This document shows, one piece after another, positions 13,616 through 21,613 of a stretch of 22,138 nt of DNA. This DNA is from a virus: the IMG/VR virus record IMGVR_UViG_3300042505_000171, positions 1 to 22,138 of that record; one strand, written 5' to 3'. Numbering within the stretch: position 1 is the first letter of the stretch; each line of letters begins with the position of its first letter. The position numbers and the translations under genes are program-made. A model generated the notes under the pieces. The model was not told the DNA's origin and ran no database searches. It saw only the letters and a program-made list of their open reading frames with translations.

Positions 13616-15374
13616 GTTTAGCTTCTGAGTTGAGAGGAACTTTGAGTTTGTAGTAATGTCCAGCATCTTGTATGCTCCATTCAAGAATACCTTTCACAGT
13701 ATCGACATGAGCAGGAACAACGGCAAGATTCCATTCGTCGTGAATGTAAGAAAGCCATTGGTAATCAACTCCATACTGAAGACCAGCTTCTGTAATCATG
13801 TTGCTAGCTATGACTCCCCAACGTTTAGTTACAATCGCTCCAGCACTTTGAAGGAGGTAGTTAAGGGCAGCGTGTTTCTTCCCTTGGAGAAGGATAGGTC
13901 TTCCATCAAGACCACGAAGAACATCAGAGGCTGACTTTTTATTGACCATGTTAAGAAGATCTTCAAGACCAGGAATTGCTTCAAGGAACTTTTGTCGGAT
14001 CTCTTTTCCTAAGACGACTGCCTTCTTGTCATCTAGGGACTTGTCCAGGGACACACCGATCTTCTTGTCGGAGGCTCCGTAAATGAATGCGTAAGTTAGG
14101 GTCTTAACATCCTTGCGTGAACAGCCAACTCGGTCAGCATTCTGTTGATGGATGTCCCCATTGACAACAACATCAGCAAAAGCACCTCCATCAAAATAAG
14201 AGAGATAATGCCCAAGCATCCTAAGCTCCAAGCCAGAAGCATCCGCACCCACCTGAGCCATCCCTTTACCAGGAAGAAACAGCTTACGGCAGCGTGGATC
14301 ACTACTCGTTTGGCCGAGGTTCGGACGTGAGTGTGCATTACGACCTGTGTTGGTTGCGAGTTGACATACATGGTGGATGCGTCCCTCCTTGGTGACTACC
14401 TTAAGCCAAGCATTAGCGCCATCAGACAGTTGTCCAAGGGCCTTTTGTAGTTCAAGGATACGGGCAAAGATCTTAGCCTCTTCCGTATCAATGCCCATCA
14501 ATACGCCTTCATCAATCTTAGGGCGGCCACTGTCGGTAAATACCTCTGGTTGCCATCCCCTCCACGTCATGAAGGCCCACCCAATGTGATCACGGCTTGT
14601 TGGATTGAACTCCTTAAGCTTTGTGAATGGGGCATCCTTTATGTAACCCCGTGTTTGGTTAGGGCGTTTGGGTGTCATCTGTCCCCCGTCAACATACGGA
14701 AAGGTTTCCCGCATCTTGTCTGCTAGTTGATCCATCTCTGTTCGGAGAGTGGCCTCTAACTTTTGAGCAGCAACAACATCAAAGGGCCAGCCAGATACTT
14801 CCTGCTTAGCCATAATTGTGGCCAAGTCATGTTCCAACCCAATCGAGTCAGCATACCGGGCAAGACGATCCTTCTGCCCCATCAATTGAAAGAGGGAATC
14901 ACAAACGTGAACATCCTGCTCACAGTAATCCTCCATTTCCTGGGACCAGTCAGCCCAGTCCGTAGTCTTACTAAACTCACCTTTGTAATCACCAAGACGA
15001 TAGCCCCACGCTTCCAGGGAATGTCTACCAAATAGTTTGGGTGGCATCCCAATGGGTTTCTTACGAAAGTCCCTAGAAAGAATGTCCGGGTAGAACATTC
15101 GGCTAAGGATCAGAGTATCGAATAAGGTGGCTTTGGTTTGGAAGAACGGGTATATTTGCTGGATAACCGGTATGTCAAAGCCAACAATATTATGGCCGAT
15201 GAGAACATCAGCCTCTTGGAGAAGGGTAATACCATTGGTTACAGAATTAGCGGAGCCAGTGTCATTAAAGCGAAATACCTGTCCACTGTCAATGTCCTTG
15301 GCGACAACGCAATGGATGTGATCTAACCCCTGACGGGGTAGGCCGTTGGTTTCAATGTCGAATAGGAGTCGCAT
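13587..15374 (-). CDS. gp5: DNA polymerase, family A (T7 gp5-like)
   Basis: 595 residues from the ATG at 15374. The 3'-5' exonuclease domain has MRLLFDIETNG (D6, E8), LIGHNIVGFDIP and YCEQDVHVCD. The polymerase domain has motif A GADASGLELR (D378), motif B KDVKTLTYAFIYGAS (K424, Y428, Y432) and motif C SYIHDEWNL (D546, E547). It replicates the phage genome with proofreading. Tyr428 occupies the Pol I 762 site, as in T7. The protein is about 110 residues shorter than T7 gp5 (704), which leaves little room for the thioredoxin-binding insert. The ATG overlaps the stop of the upstream 52-residue gene (TAATG), the reason for rejecting a start further upstream. The end (NNWAEVH) holds the HNH start. 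Confidence 0.96.
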   Translation of the reverse strand: MRLLFDIETNGLPRQGLDHIHCVVAKDIDSGQVFRFNDTGSANSVTNGITLLQEADVLIGHNIVGFDIPVIQQIYPFFQTKATLFDTLILSRMFYPDILSRDFRKKPIGMPPKLFGRHSLEAWGYRLGDYKGEFSKTTDWADWSQEMEDYCEQDVHVCDSLFQLMGQKDRLARYADSIGLEHDLATIMAKQEVSGWPFDVVAAQKLEATLRTEMDQLADKMRETFPYVDGGQMTPKRPNQTRGYIKDAPFTKLKEFNPTSRDHIGWAFMTWRGWQPEVFTDSGRPKIDEGVLMGIDTEEAKIFARILELQKALGQLSDGANAWLKVVTKEGRIHHVCQLATNTGRNAHSRPNLGQTSSDPRCRKLFLPGKGMAQVGADASGLELRMLGHYLSYFDGGAFADVVVNGDIHQQNADRVGCSRKDVKTLTYAFIYGASDKKIGVSLDKSLDDKKAVVLGKEIRQKFLEAIPGLEDLLNMVNKKSASDVLRGLDGRPILLQGKKHAALNYLLQSAGAIVTKRWGVIASNMITEAGLQYGVDYQWLSYIHDEWNLAVVPAHVDTVKGILEWSIQDAGHYYKLKVPLNSEAKHGNNWAEVH

Positions 15375-15532
15375 TAGGACCAATTGCCGGGTTCTTCCCG
15401 GTCGAGAAGTTCTTGTGTCTTGGCGGAAGGTGTGCCGCATTCTTCGCAGAACCAGCCACCAGGAATCATTTCACTGTAAAGAAACTTGATCGATCCGCAC
15501 GTGATACAAACCTCATCAGAATCCACATTCAT
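15374..15532 (-). CDS. 52-residue zinc-ribbon protein between primase-helicase and DNA polymerase
   Basis: A short frame from ATG at 15532 to TAA at 15376-15374. It has two CxxC pairs, C9-I-T-C12 and C29-E-E-C32, 16 residues apart, the layout of a zinc ribbon; the sequence between includes FLYSEMIPGGWFCEEC. The acidic tail ends REEPGNWS. It overlaps the primase-helicase stop by 17 bases and shares one base with the polymerase ATG, so it fills the junction exactly and should be coupled to both. The zinc fold is clear, the role is not; a replisome accessory or nucleic-acid binder is a guess. Confidence 0.82.
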   Translation of the reverse strand: MNVDSDEVCITCGSIKFLYSEMIPGGWFCEECGTPSAKTQELLDREEPGNWS

Positions 15533-17129
15533 AGTCATCGTCATTGTTTTTGTTGGTGGGCTTGAAAGCAGTGGTGAGGTCTTCAGTCATTCTACCAGTA
15601 GATCCATTAAAAGCAATGGTTCCAGCCTGTCCAGTTTGACCGTTAAACCGGTTCTTAAGTACTCGGATGTTGGCCATGTTGTCCCCGGCAGAGAGGTTCC
15701 TCTCAAGGGCAATCACCATGTCAGAAAGTTGCACGATGCTGTGGGACCCCCGTAGCTGCCCAAGGCTGACCTGTTGGCCATCCTCGTGCCCTTTGTCGCC
15801 TTGTGGACGCTTTAGGTGGCTGATCAGGAGCATTCCAATGCCAGTCTCCTCCACAAAGGAACGGAGCTTAGTCATGGTCACATCAATGAGCTTACGTTCG
15901 TCATGGCTCTCATTACCGGACATAAGAATAGATAGGTGGTCCAGAATAATCCAACCAACCTCCTTGGCAAGGGCCATAAAACGACAATCGCTAAGAATGC
16001 TGTCAGGATCCACAGACCCAAAGCCATCACGTAGATATACTGAGCCGGTGCCAAGAGAAGCATCAAAAGCCCTTTTAAGATCTTCCTCAGGCAGCTCATT
16101 GTTTAGATGAAGGGGTTTGTTTGCCTTAACGGACATAAGCCGTAGCGCAGTACGTTGAAGACTTTCCTCAAGGGCAATGTAACCAACCTTCTCGCCTTGA
16201 TCGACAAGCGATTGAGCTATCTCACCACAGAAGGTACTCTTCCCCACGCCGGATCCAGCTGTGATCGTGACCAATTCGCCTCTCCTAAGACCGCTAGTGA
16301 TACTGTCAAGAGCAGAGTAGGGCCAATTAGCATCCCGACCATGAAGAGGCCGAGTTGCGAGGGTGAATAGATCTCGTCCGTCAATAACGGTTCTGGGGGA
16401 ATAGGGCTTCTTATTCCACAGGATGGCGGAGGTGATTGCTTCGTAGTCTTTGGCAATAAGGGCTTCATTAGCATCCTTGTAGGAATCTAACCTCGCAATG
16501 AATAGTCGATCATGAGGGAACAAACTTGCACAGTCTTGTGCTGCTTGCTGTCCAGCATCATCATTATCAAAGAAGAGGATGATTGATTCAAACCCCATGA
16601 GCCACTTCAATTGATGTTGAAGAGACTTCTTTGCCCCTGCTGCTCCATTAGGGAGACTCACAACGGGCCAGGTGGATCGCAACTGGAACACGCTAAGGCA
16701 ATCCAGTTCCCCTTCGGTGATGACTAATTCCTTGCCACGTCCCCATAGTTGTTGACCAAAGAGGGTGTGATCTTCGTTCTTTCCTGTCCATCGAAAGTCC
16801 TTCTCTTGGTCCCTACTCTTAAAGGCGATTAACTGGCCAGCCTGTGAGTAATATGGGAACCGAAGAGTCTTGGAATCGTGGTCATAGCGAACGTTGAACT
16901 TCTTTAAGGTATCTTCCCTTAGGTTTCTACCCTTGAGAGGAACATAGTCCCCAGTAAAGTTCATGAGAGAGGTGCGGGTTGTAATGATAGGTGGTGATGT
17001 GTCGTCCCCATGTTCATAGTAGCGACAAGAAAAGCAATGCCCGTGTCCGTCAGTATAACGAGCAAGGGCATCACTACTACCACAACTAGGACAGGGTTCG
17101 TGCCTAAGAAACTCGCTCTCGGAGTGCAT
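15516..17129 (-). CDS. gp4: Primase-helicase (T7 gp4-like)
   Basis: 537 residues from ATG at 17129. The zinc-binding domain (C13-x2-C16, C32-x2-C35) reads primase sites. A TOPRIM-like primase follows with ITEGELD (E139) and FFDNDDAG near 186-193. The RecA-like helicase has Walker A GSGVGKS (292-298), ALEES, Walker B IILDH (394-398), the LLISHLKRP block and a RFNGQTG arginine finger (R494). It unwinds DNA 5'-3' as a hexamer and makes primers. The end is acidic and closes with an aromatic residue (NDDDYECGF), as in T7 gp4, where this tail holds DNA polymerase. It overlaps the 75-residue gene by 26 bases; a start at 17150 would overlap more. Confidence 0.95.
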   Translation of the reverse strand: MHSESEFLRHEPCPSCGSSDALARYTDGHGHCFSCRYYEHGDDTSPPIITTRTSLMNFTGDYVPLKGRNLREDTLKKFNVRYDHDSKTLRFPYYSQAGQLIAFKSRDQEKDFRWTGKNEDHTLFGQQLWGRGKELVITEGELDCLSVFQLRSTWPVVSLPNGAAGAKKSLQHQLKWLMGFESIILFFDNDDAGQQAAQDCASLFPHDRLFIARLDSYKDANEALIAKDYEAITSAILWNKKPYSPRTVIDGRDLFTLATRPLHGRDANWPYSALDSITSGLRRGELVTITAGSGVGKSTFCGEIAQSLVDQGEKVGYIALEESLQRTALRLMSVKANKPLHLNNELPEEDLKRAFDASLGTGSVYLRDGFGSVDPDSILSDCRFMALAKEVGWIILDHLSILMSGNESHDERKLIDVTMTKLRSFVEETGIGMLLISHLKRPQGDKGHEDGQQVSLGQLRGSHSIVQLSDMVIALERNLSAGDNMANIRVLKNRFNGQTGQAGTIAFNGSTGRMTEDLTTAFKPTNKNNDDDYECGF

Positions 17130-17331
17130 GTCGAACCGATTCAGCAGCATTGGTCATTGAGGCATGATAAGCCATCCAATCTTCAAGCTCATCAATAATC
17201 AACTTGGCAATGTCATCAGGAGTAATCTCCTTTGTATGAACATAATCCAAACATTCAACAAGAGTGTCAGCAAAGTGCCCACCAAGTTGCTTGAGGATTT
17301 GTTCTTTAGTTGCCGTTGCAGTCAGGATCAT
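17104..17331 (-). CDS. 75-residue protein between endonuclease I and primase, unknown function
   Basis: From ATG at 17331 the product is MILTATATKEQILKQLGGHF, followed by an acidic helical centre (TPDDIAKLIIDELEDWMAYH) and a helix with a basic end (AAESVRHALRERVS). It is predicted to be helical and soluble. It overlaps endonuclease I by 26 bases and primase-helicase by 26 bases. The frame extends another 16 codons upstream, but that would lie deeper in endonuclease I. No family is recognised; the location suggests a replication-linked role. Confidence 0.8.
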   Translation of the reverse strand: MILTATATKEQILKQLGGHFADTLVECLDYVHTKEITPDDIAKLIIDELEDWMAYHASMTNAAESVRHALRERVS

Positions 17332-17683
17332 TGAACCAATCAAGTGGAATAGCGTGGAAGGGTGCCCACAAGAAACCATTCTTCTCTGCCCACATTGCGT
17401 AGGTAGTCTTACTGGTCTTTGTGAGGGTGTTTAGGGGTTGCTGGAAGACAAGTCGAATATCAAGATGGGAATGTTGCTTCTTTACGGCAAGCATCTTCCT
17501 CCGATCTTCTGGTTTGAAATAACCCTTGGCTTCCAGGATAACCCCATTGGGCAAGATAAAGTCCGGCGTGTATACGGCAGACAACGTGTAGTTGAGCTTT
17601 AGAGTTTCATATTCAAACTGGTGCCCATTCAGTTCGAACCACCGAGCCAACCTTTCTTCAAGACGGCTACGGTATTGTGTCAT
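17306..17683 (-). CDS. gp3: Endonuclease I, Holliday junction resolvase (T7 gp3-like)
   Basis: 125 residues (T7 gp3 has 149). It starts MTQYRSRLEERLARWFELNG with the acidic helix (E9, E10) and has the core YTPDFIL...ILEAKGYF: D41, E51 and K53 match the T7 catalytic D55, E65 and K67. The LVFQQPLNTLTKTSKTTYAMWAEKNGF end is typical. The enzyme cuts branched DNA and, in T7, breaks down the host chromosome. It sits five bases after the single-strand binding protein and is followed by overlapping genes, as in related podoviruses. Confidence 0.93.
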   Translation of the reverse strand: MTQYRSRLEERLARWFELNGHQFEYETLKLNYTLSAVYTPDFILPNGVILEAKGYFKPEDRRKMLAVKKQHSHLDIRLVFQQPLNTLTKTSKTTYAMWAEKNGFLWAPFHAIPLDWFNDPDCNGN

Positions 17684-17687
17684 CTAT

Positions 17688-18266
17688 TCAAAACGGCACG
17701 TCGTCTTCATCATAGCCAACAGGCCCTTCGCCTGGATCTTCGTTAGGTTCAAAGCTAGGACTACCAGCCTTAAACCCATTTGTTTTGCCAAACAGAAGCG
17801 CCACGCTATCCTCATCAAGGCCACCGCTATCAGAACCTCCACCGCTAACCAGCTTGAGAACCTGTGCGCCACGCACCTTGAGGGAACAACCCACCTTTGC
17901 TCCGAACACATAGGGCTTCAGATCAACGATGAGCTTAACGACAGTGCCCTTCCAGATTTGGGTGTCCATATCAATAGGAACCCCATCTGTATCCACCCAA
18001 GGGAACATCGGGCTGCTGCTGTCACCACCATAAGACACCTTAACCATTCCCTCTTCATCCCACTTAGGAAGTTCAGCAGAGAATCGCTTGCCTGCCATCT
18101 TGTTCTTGCCCCACTCCAGGGCTTGTTCATAGACAGCATCAAACTTAGGAATCTCTTCCTCAGGAATACGGAACCCAATGGTACAGTTATTAAATTTACC
18201 AGAAGGAACAAGAGCGTTGATGTACCCTTCAAGGGTGGTGGTGATAATAAAACGTGAATCAGACAT
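17688..18266 (-). CDS. gp2.5: Single-stranded DNA-binding protein (T7 gp2.5-like)
   Basis: 192 residues from ATG at 18266 (MSDSRFIITTTLEGYINALV). The body has an OB-fold-like region with many beta segments (IWKGTVVKLIVDLKPYVFGAKVGCSLKVRGAQVLKLV), followed by a Gly/Ser linker and an acidic tail ending DEDDVPF. In T7 the acidic tail with a terminal Phe is essential and contacts polymerase and helicase. Size and position (before endonuclease I) match. It coats single strands during replication and recombination. The longer start at 18311 runs into the preceding gene. Confidence 0.9.
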   Translation of the reverse strand: MSDSRFIITTTLEGYINALVPSGKFNNCTIGFRIPEEEIPKFDAVYEQALEWGKNKMAGKRFSAELPKWDEEGMVKVSYGGDSSSPMFPWVDTDGVPIDMDTQIWKGTVVKLIVDLKPYVFGAKVGCSLKVRGAQVLKLVSGGGSDSGGLDEDSVALLFGKTNGFKAGSPSFEPNEDPGEGPVGYDEDDVPF

Positions 18267-18474
18267 TGTTGGTGATTTGTTCGTGGGTAGCGAAAAGAGA
18301 AAGATGATCAATCAAGTTGTCATCTAACAAGAGGTCAGCCTTAGTGGCCAAGTACTGAACGTACTCAGGTGTCCACCTAAGACCATACTCAATGTTGAAC
18401 TGTTCAGCCAACTCCAACGCATAAGCATCAGAGGGGATGATAAAGTCCATCAACATAGACTCGGTATCAGTCAT
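18259..18474 (-). CDS. 71-residue acidic protein of unknown function
   Basis: The product starts MTDTESMLMDFIIPSDAYAL, is acidic and likely all helical (AEQFNIEYGLRWTPEYVQYL, LLLDDNLIDHLSLF) and has no cysteine or membrane segment. It overlaps the preceding gene and the single-strand binding protein by eight bases each, so it is translated as part of the same chain. No family is recognised. A role in host takeover or as a replication accessory is possible from its place alone. Confidence 0.75.
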   Translation of the reverse strand: MTDTESMLMDFIIPSDAYALELAEQFNIEYGLRWTPEYVQYLATKADLLLDDNLIDHLSLFATHEQITNNV

Positions 18475-18727
18475 CGGTCAAGATGCCTTCGATGTTGCCA
18501 TAGGTTTCATCGTAAGCCTCAAGACATTCCATTGCGTTGCTGCCAGACATTGCATCACAAAGAAAGGCACACTCAGCAAAGGTACGACACAGGAACTCAA
18601 TAAAGGTTTCAGTAATGAAATCCTCATCTTGATCATCCTGTTGAGCCCTCCACTCTTCTTCGTAGTTCTCTACTACGGAAACGTGGATGCCCAGCCGTTC
18701 AGCGATGTCAGTGATCGAATAATCCAT
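18467..18727 (-). CDS. 86-residue acidic protein of unknown function, possible helix-turn-helix start
   Basis: From ATG at 18727, which overlaps the RNA polymerase stop (TGATG), the product begins MDYSITDIAERLGIHVSVVE. This looks like the first two helices of a helix-turn-helix (ITDIAERLGIHVSVV), then a strongly acidic stretch (EEEWRAQQDDQDEDF) and a Cys/Met-containing helical end. The third helix of a normal DNA-binding fold is not clear and the acidity argues against simple DNA binding. It might be a DNA mimic or a regulator; both are guesses. Confidence 0.78.
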   Translation of the reverse strand: MDYSITDIAERLGIHVSVVENYEEEWRAQQDDQDEDFITETFIEFLCRTFAECAFLCDAMSGSNAMECLEAYDETYGNIEGILTDD

Positions 18728-21063
18728 CAGCAAAAGAAGTAGGAGGATTGTTGGACATCGTTGATGTCAAGGGTATTCAACATGACGCTCTCGTCAAAGT
18801 CAACCCCCAATTGTGTGGACCAATCCTTAAGAACTGGTTGGGAGTAGATCTCGACGAACTTGTCCCTGATCGCACTGCCCATGTCATCCATGTCACAGGA
18901 ACGACCCAGCACACAGTCATGTATCACTGTAAATGGGGCATCCCATTCCGCAAATACAAGGTGAAGCAGGGCCGCATCAAGGCTGTGGATCAGGTTTGGA
19001 CTTGCTGCTGTCTTGGCCTTTTGTAGGTCAATCTGTCGTTCTTCCCAATCCTTTAATAAGTGAGCCGAAATTTGCTCACCTAATAATTTGGTGCGAACTC
19101 TTTCTGCCTCATTACGTCGATACTCTTGAATAACAGTAAATCCAGAAGGAGTGACCCATTCAAGTGTTGTTGCCCCTGATTTGATGCGTTCCTCAGCAAC
19201 CTTCTGGATAAACTCCATAGATCGACAAGGACCATCAAATACTTTCCTCACACCATAACGGTAGATAGCCTTGACTATCTTTTGTAACTCACCCTTCTCA
19301 AGTTCAATACCCTTGAGTTCCTGACGAATGTAATCCCTTGCACTGTTTTCCGTCACCCCGTAAGGCGTTGTCATAACAGTTCGCTTGGTTACTTTTCTGG
19401 TGATGTGATCGTGAAGATGCTCAGGAAGAATCTCCTTTGCCTTCTCCGCAACAATCTTATACCCGTCAGAGGGTTTGTCAGTGGGAACAACATTAACCAT
19501 TTCAGCAGCAGTCCTATCCAATGCCAATGCTGACAAATGTTGAAGACCAGAACACGTAGCATCAACAGACACAGGAAGACCAGATGTCTTCTTAGTTCCC
19601 TTGATCACACATTGATCATACTCCAACACAGCAGCAATAAAACACCAAGGTTCTTCTACTGATGACCACTCAGGAATTGTTCCCTCAGGATCATTAGCAA
19701 TATAACTCAAGAAATCATGGTTCTTAACGACCCAATCAATTCTCTCATTCATTGGTGCTTTATCCAGTCCATAAGTAGTAGCAACCTGAAAGGCTAACCA
19801 CCACTCATTAACTGGTCCTTCCTCTTGGAAATAAATAAGACTCTTATCAAAGTCTGTTCCTTGAGGACTAAGGCTAGTTGGTATTGGATATACTCTTCCC
19901 CTAAAGTCAAACGACCAGGGAATCCAGAAGGTGTCTCCTTTATATTTGTTAGCAACATAAAGGGCTTCAGTTGTCCGGTAATTCTTCTGTGCCAGAGCTG
20001 AGTTCTGATCTTCAATCTCAGTTCTCATTCTCCGATAGGCAAGCTTATCCTCTTCCGAGGCACTTTCCCATGGCTCTGGCTTTGGCGGTGGAGGTGTTGG
20101 TTCCTCCGCTCGGAACTTACCCACAGTGATGCGGTGTTCCATACAGAAGTTGGCCAGCTCAAGAACCCTGTCGTTGATTCGATAGGGGACCTTCTGGAGC
20201 AGGTTCAGCATGACAAGCGCCTTGCTGTCCTGTAATAGTAGCCACCTTCTTGGAATCCTAGTCCTGATCAGCCTTGTCAGCTTTCTAAGGTCGTTGGTCA
20301 GGTAGCCACCCTTGAACTCCTCCGTCCAGTCGTTCGGCTCGCACAACATGGGCCACATACACCCAGCAAACGCCTCAGCCTGCGCTAGGAGCGCCTCCTT
20401 GGCCCTTAAAAACTCGGGCTGGTATACGAGGAAGGTCGGGCTGTCCGAAGGACCCTTAAAGACCGTTCTAGTGGTTACCCACCCAGTAGCCTTTGCAAGG
20501 CGGTTAAGTAACCATGCTCCAACAAGGTGCCTAACGCTGGTGGGCCACCGTAATGGCTCAACATCATTGCGCCTCATCACCGCCCGGTAACGCTGTACTT
20601 TGTAGGAATAACCTTTGTGATCGTGGATGTGTAGCCGTGCCCTGTTAAATAACTCAGGGTGCTTACCACAAAATTGATCCAACATCACTTGATGGTAGAC
20701 CAACGTTCCAATATGGGTGGTAGCTGCTTGATAGGTCAGGTGTTCAAGTCTCCTAACCCCAAGAATATCAATAACCCCCTTTGCCGTAATCAGAGCCAAC
20801 ACAGCCGGATCACAACCCTTAAGGGGCAAGACAGCCTGAGCCTTCTCCTGAACCCACCCCTGACTCACACGGTGGAGCTTGCTGCTGATCTCATTAGTAA
20901 TAAGTTCAAGCCCCTTGTTAATAAAAGCAGACCCATAGACCGTGGAGCTGGCATATTGCCTCTCCTCAGCCATCCTGGTCCGTTCCCTTAGCCTTTTAAT
21001 GGCCTCACTCCTTGCGTCAAGTTCTCGCTGTAATTGTCGGGCGAGTTGCTCTGTTGTTGCCAT
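18727..21063 (-). CDS. gp1: DNA-directed RNA polymerase, single subunit (T7 gp1-like)
   Basis: 778 residues (T7 has 883). Catalytic blocks are present: IPWSFDFRGRVYP near 381-393, motif A VDATCSGLQHLS with D501, motif B R556, K560, Y568 in RKVTKRTVMTTPYG (same spacing as T7 R627, K631, Y639) and motif C TVIHDCVLG with H715-D716. LIHSLDAALL holds the conserved H693. It transcribes middle and late phage genes from its own promoters. A Pro-rich loop (TPPPPKPEP) lies near 323-331. The end is SYFFC, unlike the FAFA foot of T7. Its ATG lies six bases after the upstream stop. Promoters for it are not identified with certainty. Confidence 0.96.
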   Translation of the reverse strand: MATTEQLARQLQRELDARSEAIKRLRERTRMAEERQYASSTVYGSAFINKGLELITNEISSKLHRVSQGWVQEKAQAVLPLKGCDPAVLALITAKGVIDILGVRRLEHLTYQAATTHIGTLVYHQVMLDQFCGKHPELFNRARLHIHDHKGYSYKVQRYRAVMRRNDVEPLRWPTSVRHLVGAWLLNRLAKATGWVTTRTVFKGPSDSPTFLVYQPEFLRAKEALLAQAEAFAGCMWPMLCEPNDWTEEFKGGYLTNDLRKLTRLIRTRIPRRWLLLQDSKALVMLNLLQKVPYRINDRVLELANFCMEHRITVGKFRAEEPTPPPPKPEPWESASEEDKLAYRRMRTEIEDQNSALAQKNYRTTEALYVANKYKGDTFWIPWSFDFRGRVYPIPTSLSPQGTDFDKSLIYFQEEGPVNEWWLAFQVATTYGLDKAPMNERIDWVVKNHDFLSYIANDPEGTIPEWSSVEEPWCFIAAVLEYDQCVIKGTKKTSGLPVSVDATCSGLQHLSALALDRTAAEMVNVVPTDKPSDGYKIVAEKAKEILPEHLHDHITRKVTKRTVMTTPYGVTENSARDYIRQELKGIELEKGELQKIVKAIYRYGVRKVFDGPCRSMEFIQKVAEERIKSGATTLEWVTPSGFTVIQEYRRNEAERVRTKLLGEQISAHLLKDWEERQIDLQKAKTAASPNLIHSLDAALLHLVFAEWDAPFTVIHDCVLGRSCDMDDMGSAIRDKFVEIYSQPVLKDWSTQLGVDFDESVMLNTLDINDVQQSSYFFC

Positions 21064-21069
21064 AAATGA

Positions 21070-21396
21070 TCAGGATTCCGTTAATGGTTGCTGTTTAATT
21101 AGACCCCTAGCATTACGAATAATCATAATCCTAGACACAACTTTAACTAATTCCTGAGTACTCTCAGCTTCCTCCTCAGCACCATCCAAACCTAGCTGTG
21201 CTAAGAGTAACTCCTCAGGGTGTACATCAGGAAGCTTAGTTACTTCCCCGGTCTCTATGTCCTGTTCGTGTGTTGCTAACACATCCCCGTGAGCCTCTAA
21301 CCGAGACCCAAGATCAATTAACCTATCCAGACTACAATGCAACAACTCATATAGTTGGGCCTCATAATCATCCGGAGTATACGATTTCCAAGCCAT
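21070..21396 (-). CDS. 108-residue acidic protein upstream of RNA polymerase, unknown function
   Basis: From ATG at 21396 the product is MAWKSYTPDDYEAQLYELLH, with a helical N-terminal half (SLDRLIDLGSRLEAHGDVLA), an acidic middle (EELLLAQLGLDGAEEEAEST) and a C-terminal helix with basic residues (VKVVSRIMIIRNARGLIKQQ). Fifteen more in-frame codons lie upstream but would overlap further with the neighbour. No family is recognised. It is the gene immediately before RNA polymerase, in the early part of the genome. Confidence 0.75.
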   Translation of the reverse strand: MAWKSYTPDDYEAQLYELLHCSLDRLIDLGSRLEAHGDVLATHEQDIETGEVTKLPDVHPEELLLAQLGLDGAEEEAESTQELVKVVSRIMIIRNARGLIKQQPLTES

Positions 21397-21613
21397 TGAT
21401 TTGTGGATAACGTGATGCCTTGTTAAAGGCTTGATAAGCAAGAACAGTAGCCAGCCCCTTCTTGTTGAGGTAACTGTATTGGCGAATGTTGTTTCTCTTG
21501 GCTAACTTACGAAGTTGCCGCCAAGTAAGAACATCCGATAGATGCCCCGCTAATTCTTCTGGGTTTGGGAGATGCTGTCTGCTGGTGAGGCGCAAAGCGG
21601 ATTCGAAGTCCAT
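21368..21613 (-). CDS. Small protein with Rho-N/SAP-like helical motif
   Basis: 81 residues. Residues 29-60 follow the Rho N-terminal/SAP/HeH pattern of two helices around a turn: LTWRQLRKLAKRNNIRQYSY followed by LNKKGLATVLAYQA, with the LRKLAK, Y-S-x-L-x-K-K-x-L spacing. Such motifs bind nucleic acid in Rho and in other proteins. The motif call is by eye and the fold is short, so it is tentative. The gene overlaps the next by 29 bases and the previous frame by 64 bases. An early role affecting host transcription is possible but not shown. Confidence 0.7.
   Translation of the reverse strand: MDFESALRLTSRQHLPNPEELAGHLSDVLTWRQLRKLAKRNNIRQYSYLNKKGLATVLAYQAFNKASRYPQINGLEIVYSG

Noticed and set aside
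15375-15440. 22-residue N-terminal extension of DNA polymerase
   Set aside because: The family start MRLLFDIETNG follows directly at 15374 and the extension is the zinc-ribbon gene read in another frame.
17340-17380. Sequence resembling the Syn5 promoter (GGGCACCC) on the minus strand
   Set aside because: It lies inside endonuclease I codons and matches only about ten of fifteen positions; most likely chance.
17592-18257. 221-residue plus-strand frame across SSB and endonuclease I
   Set aside because: Opposite strand to two clear genes, with no recognisable motif.
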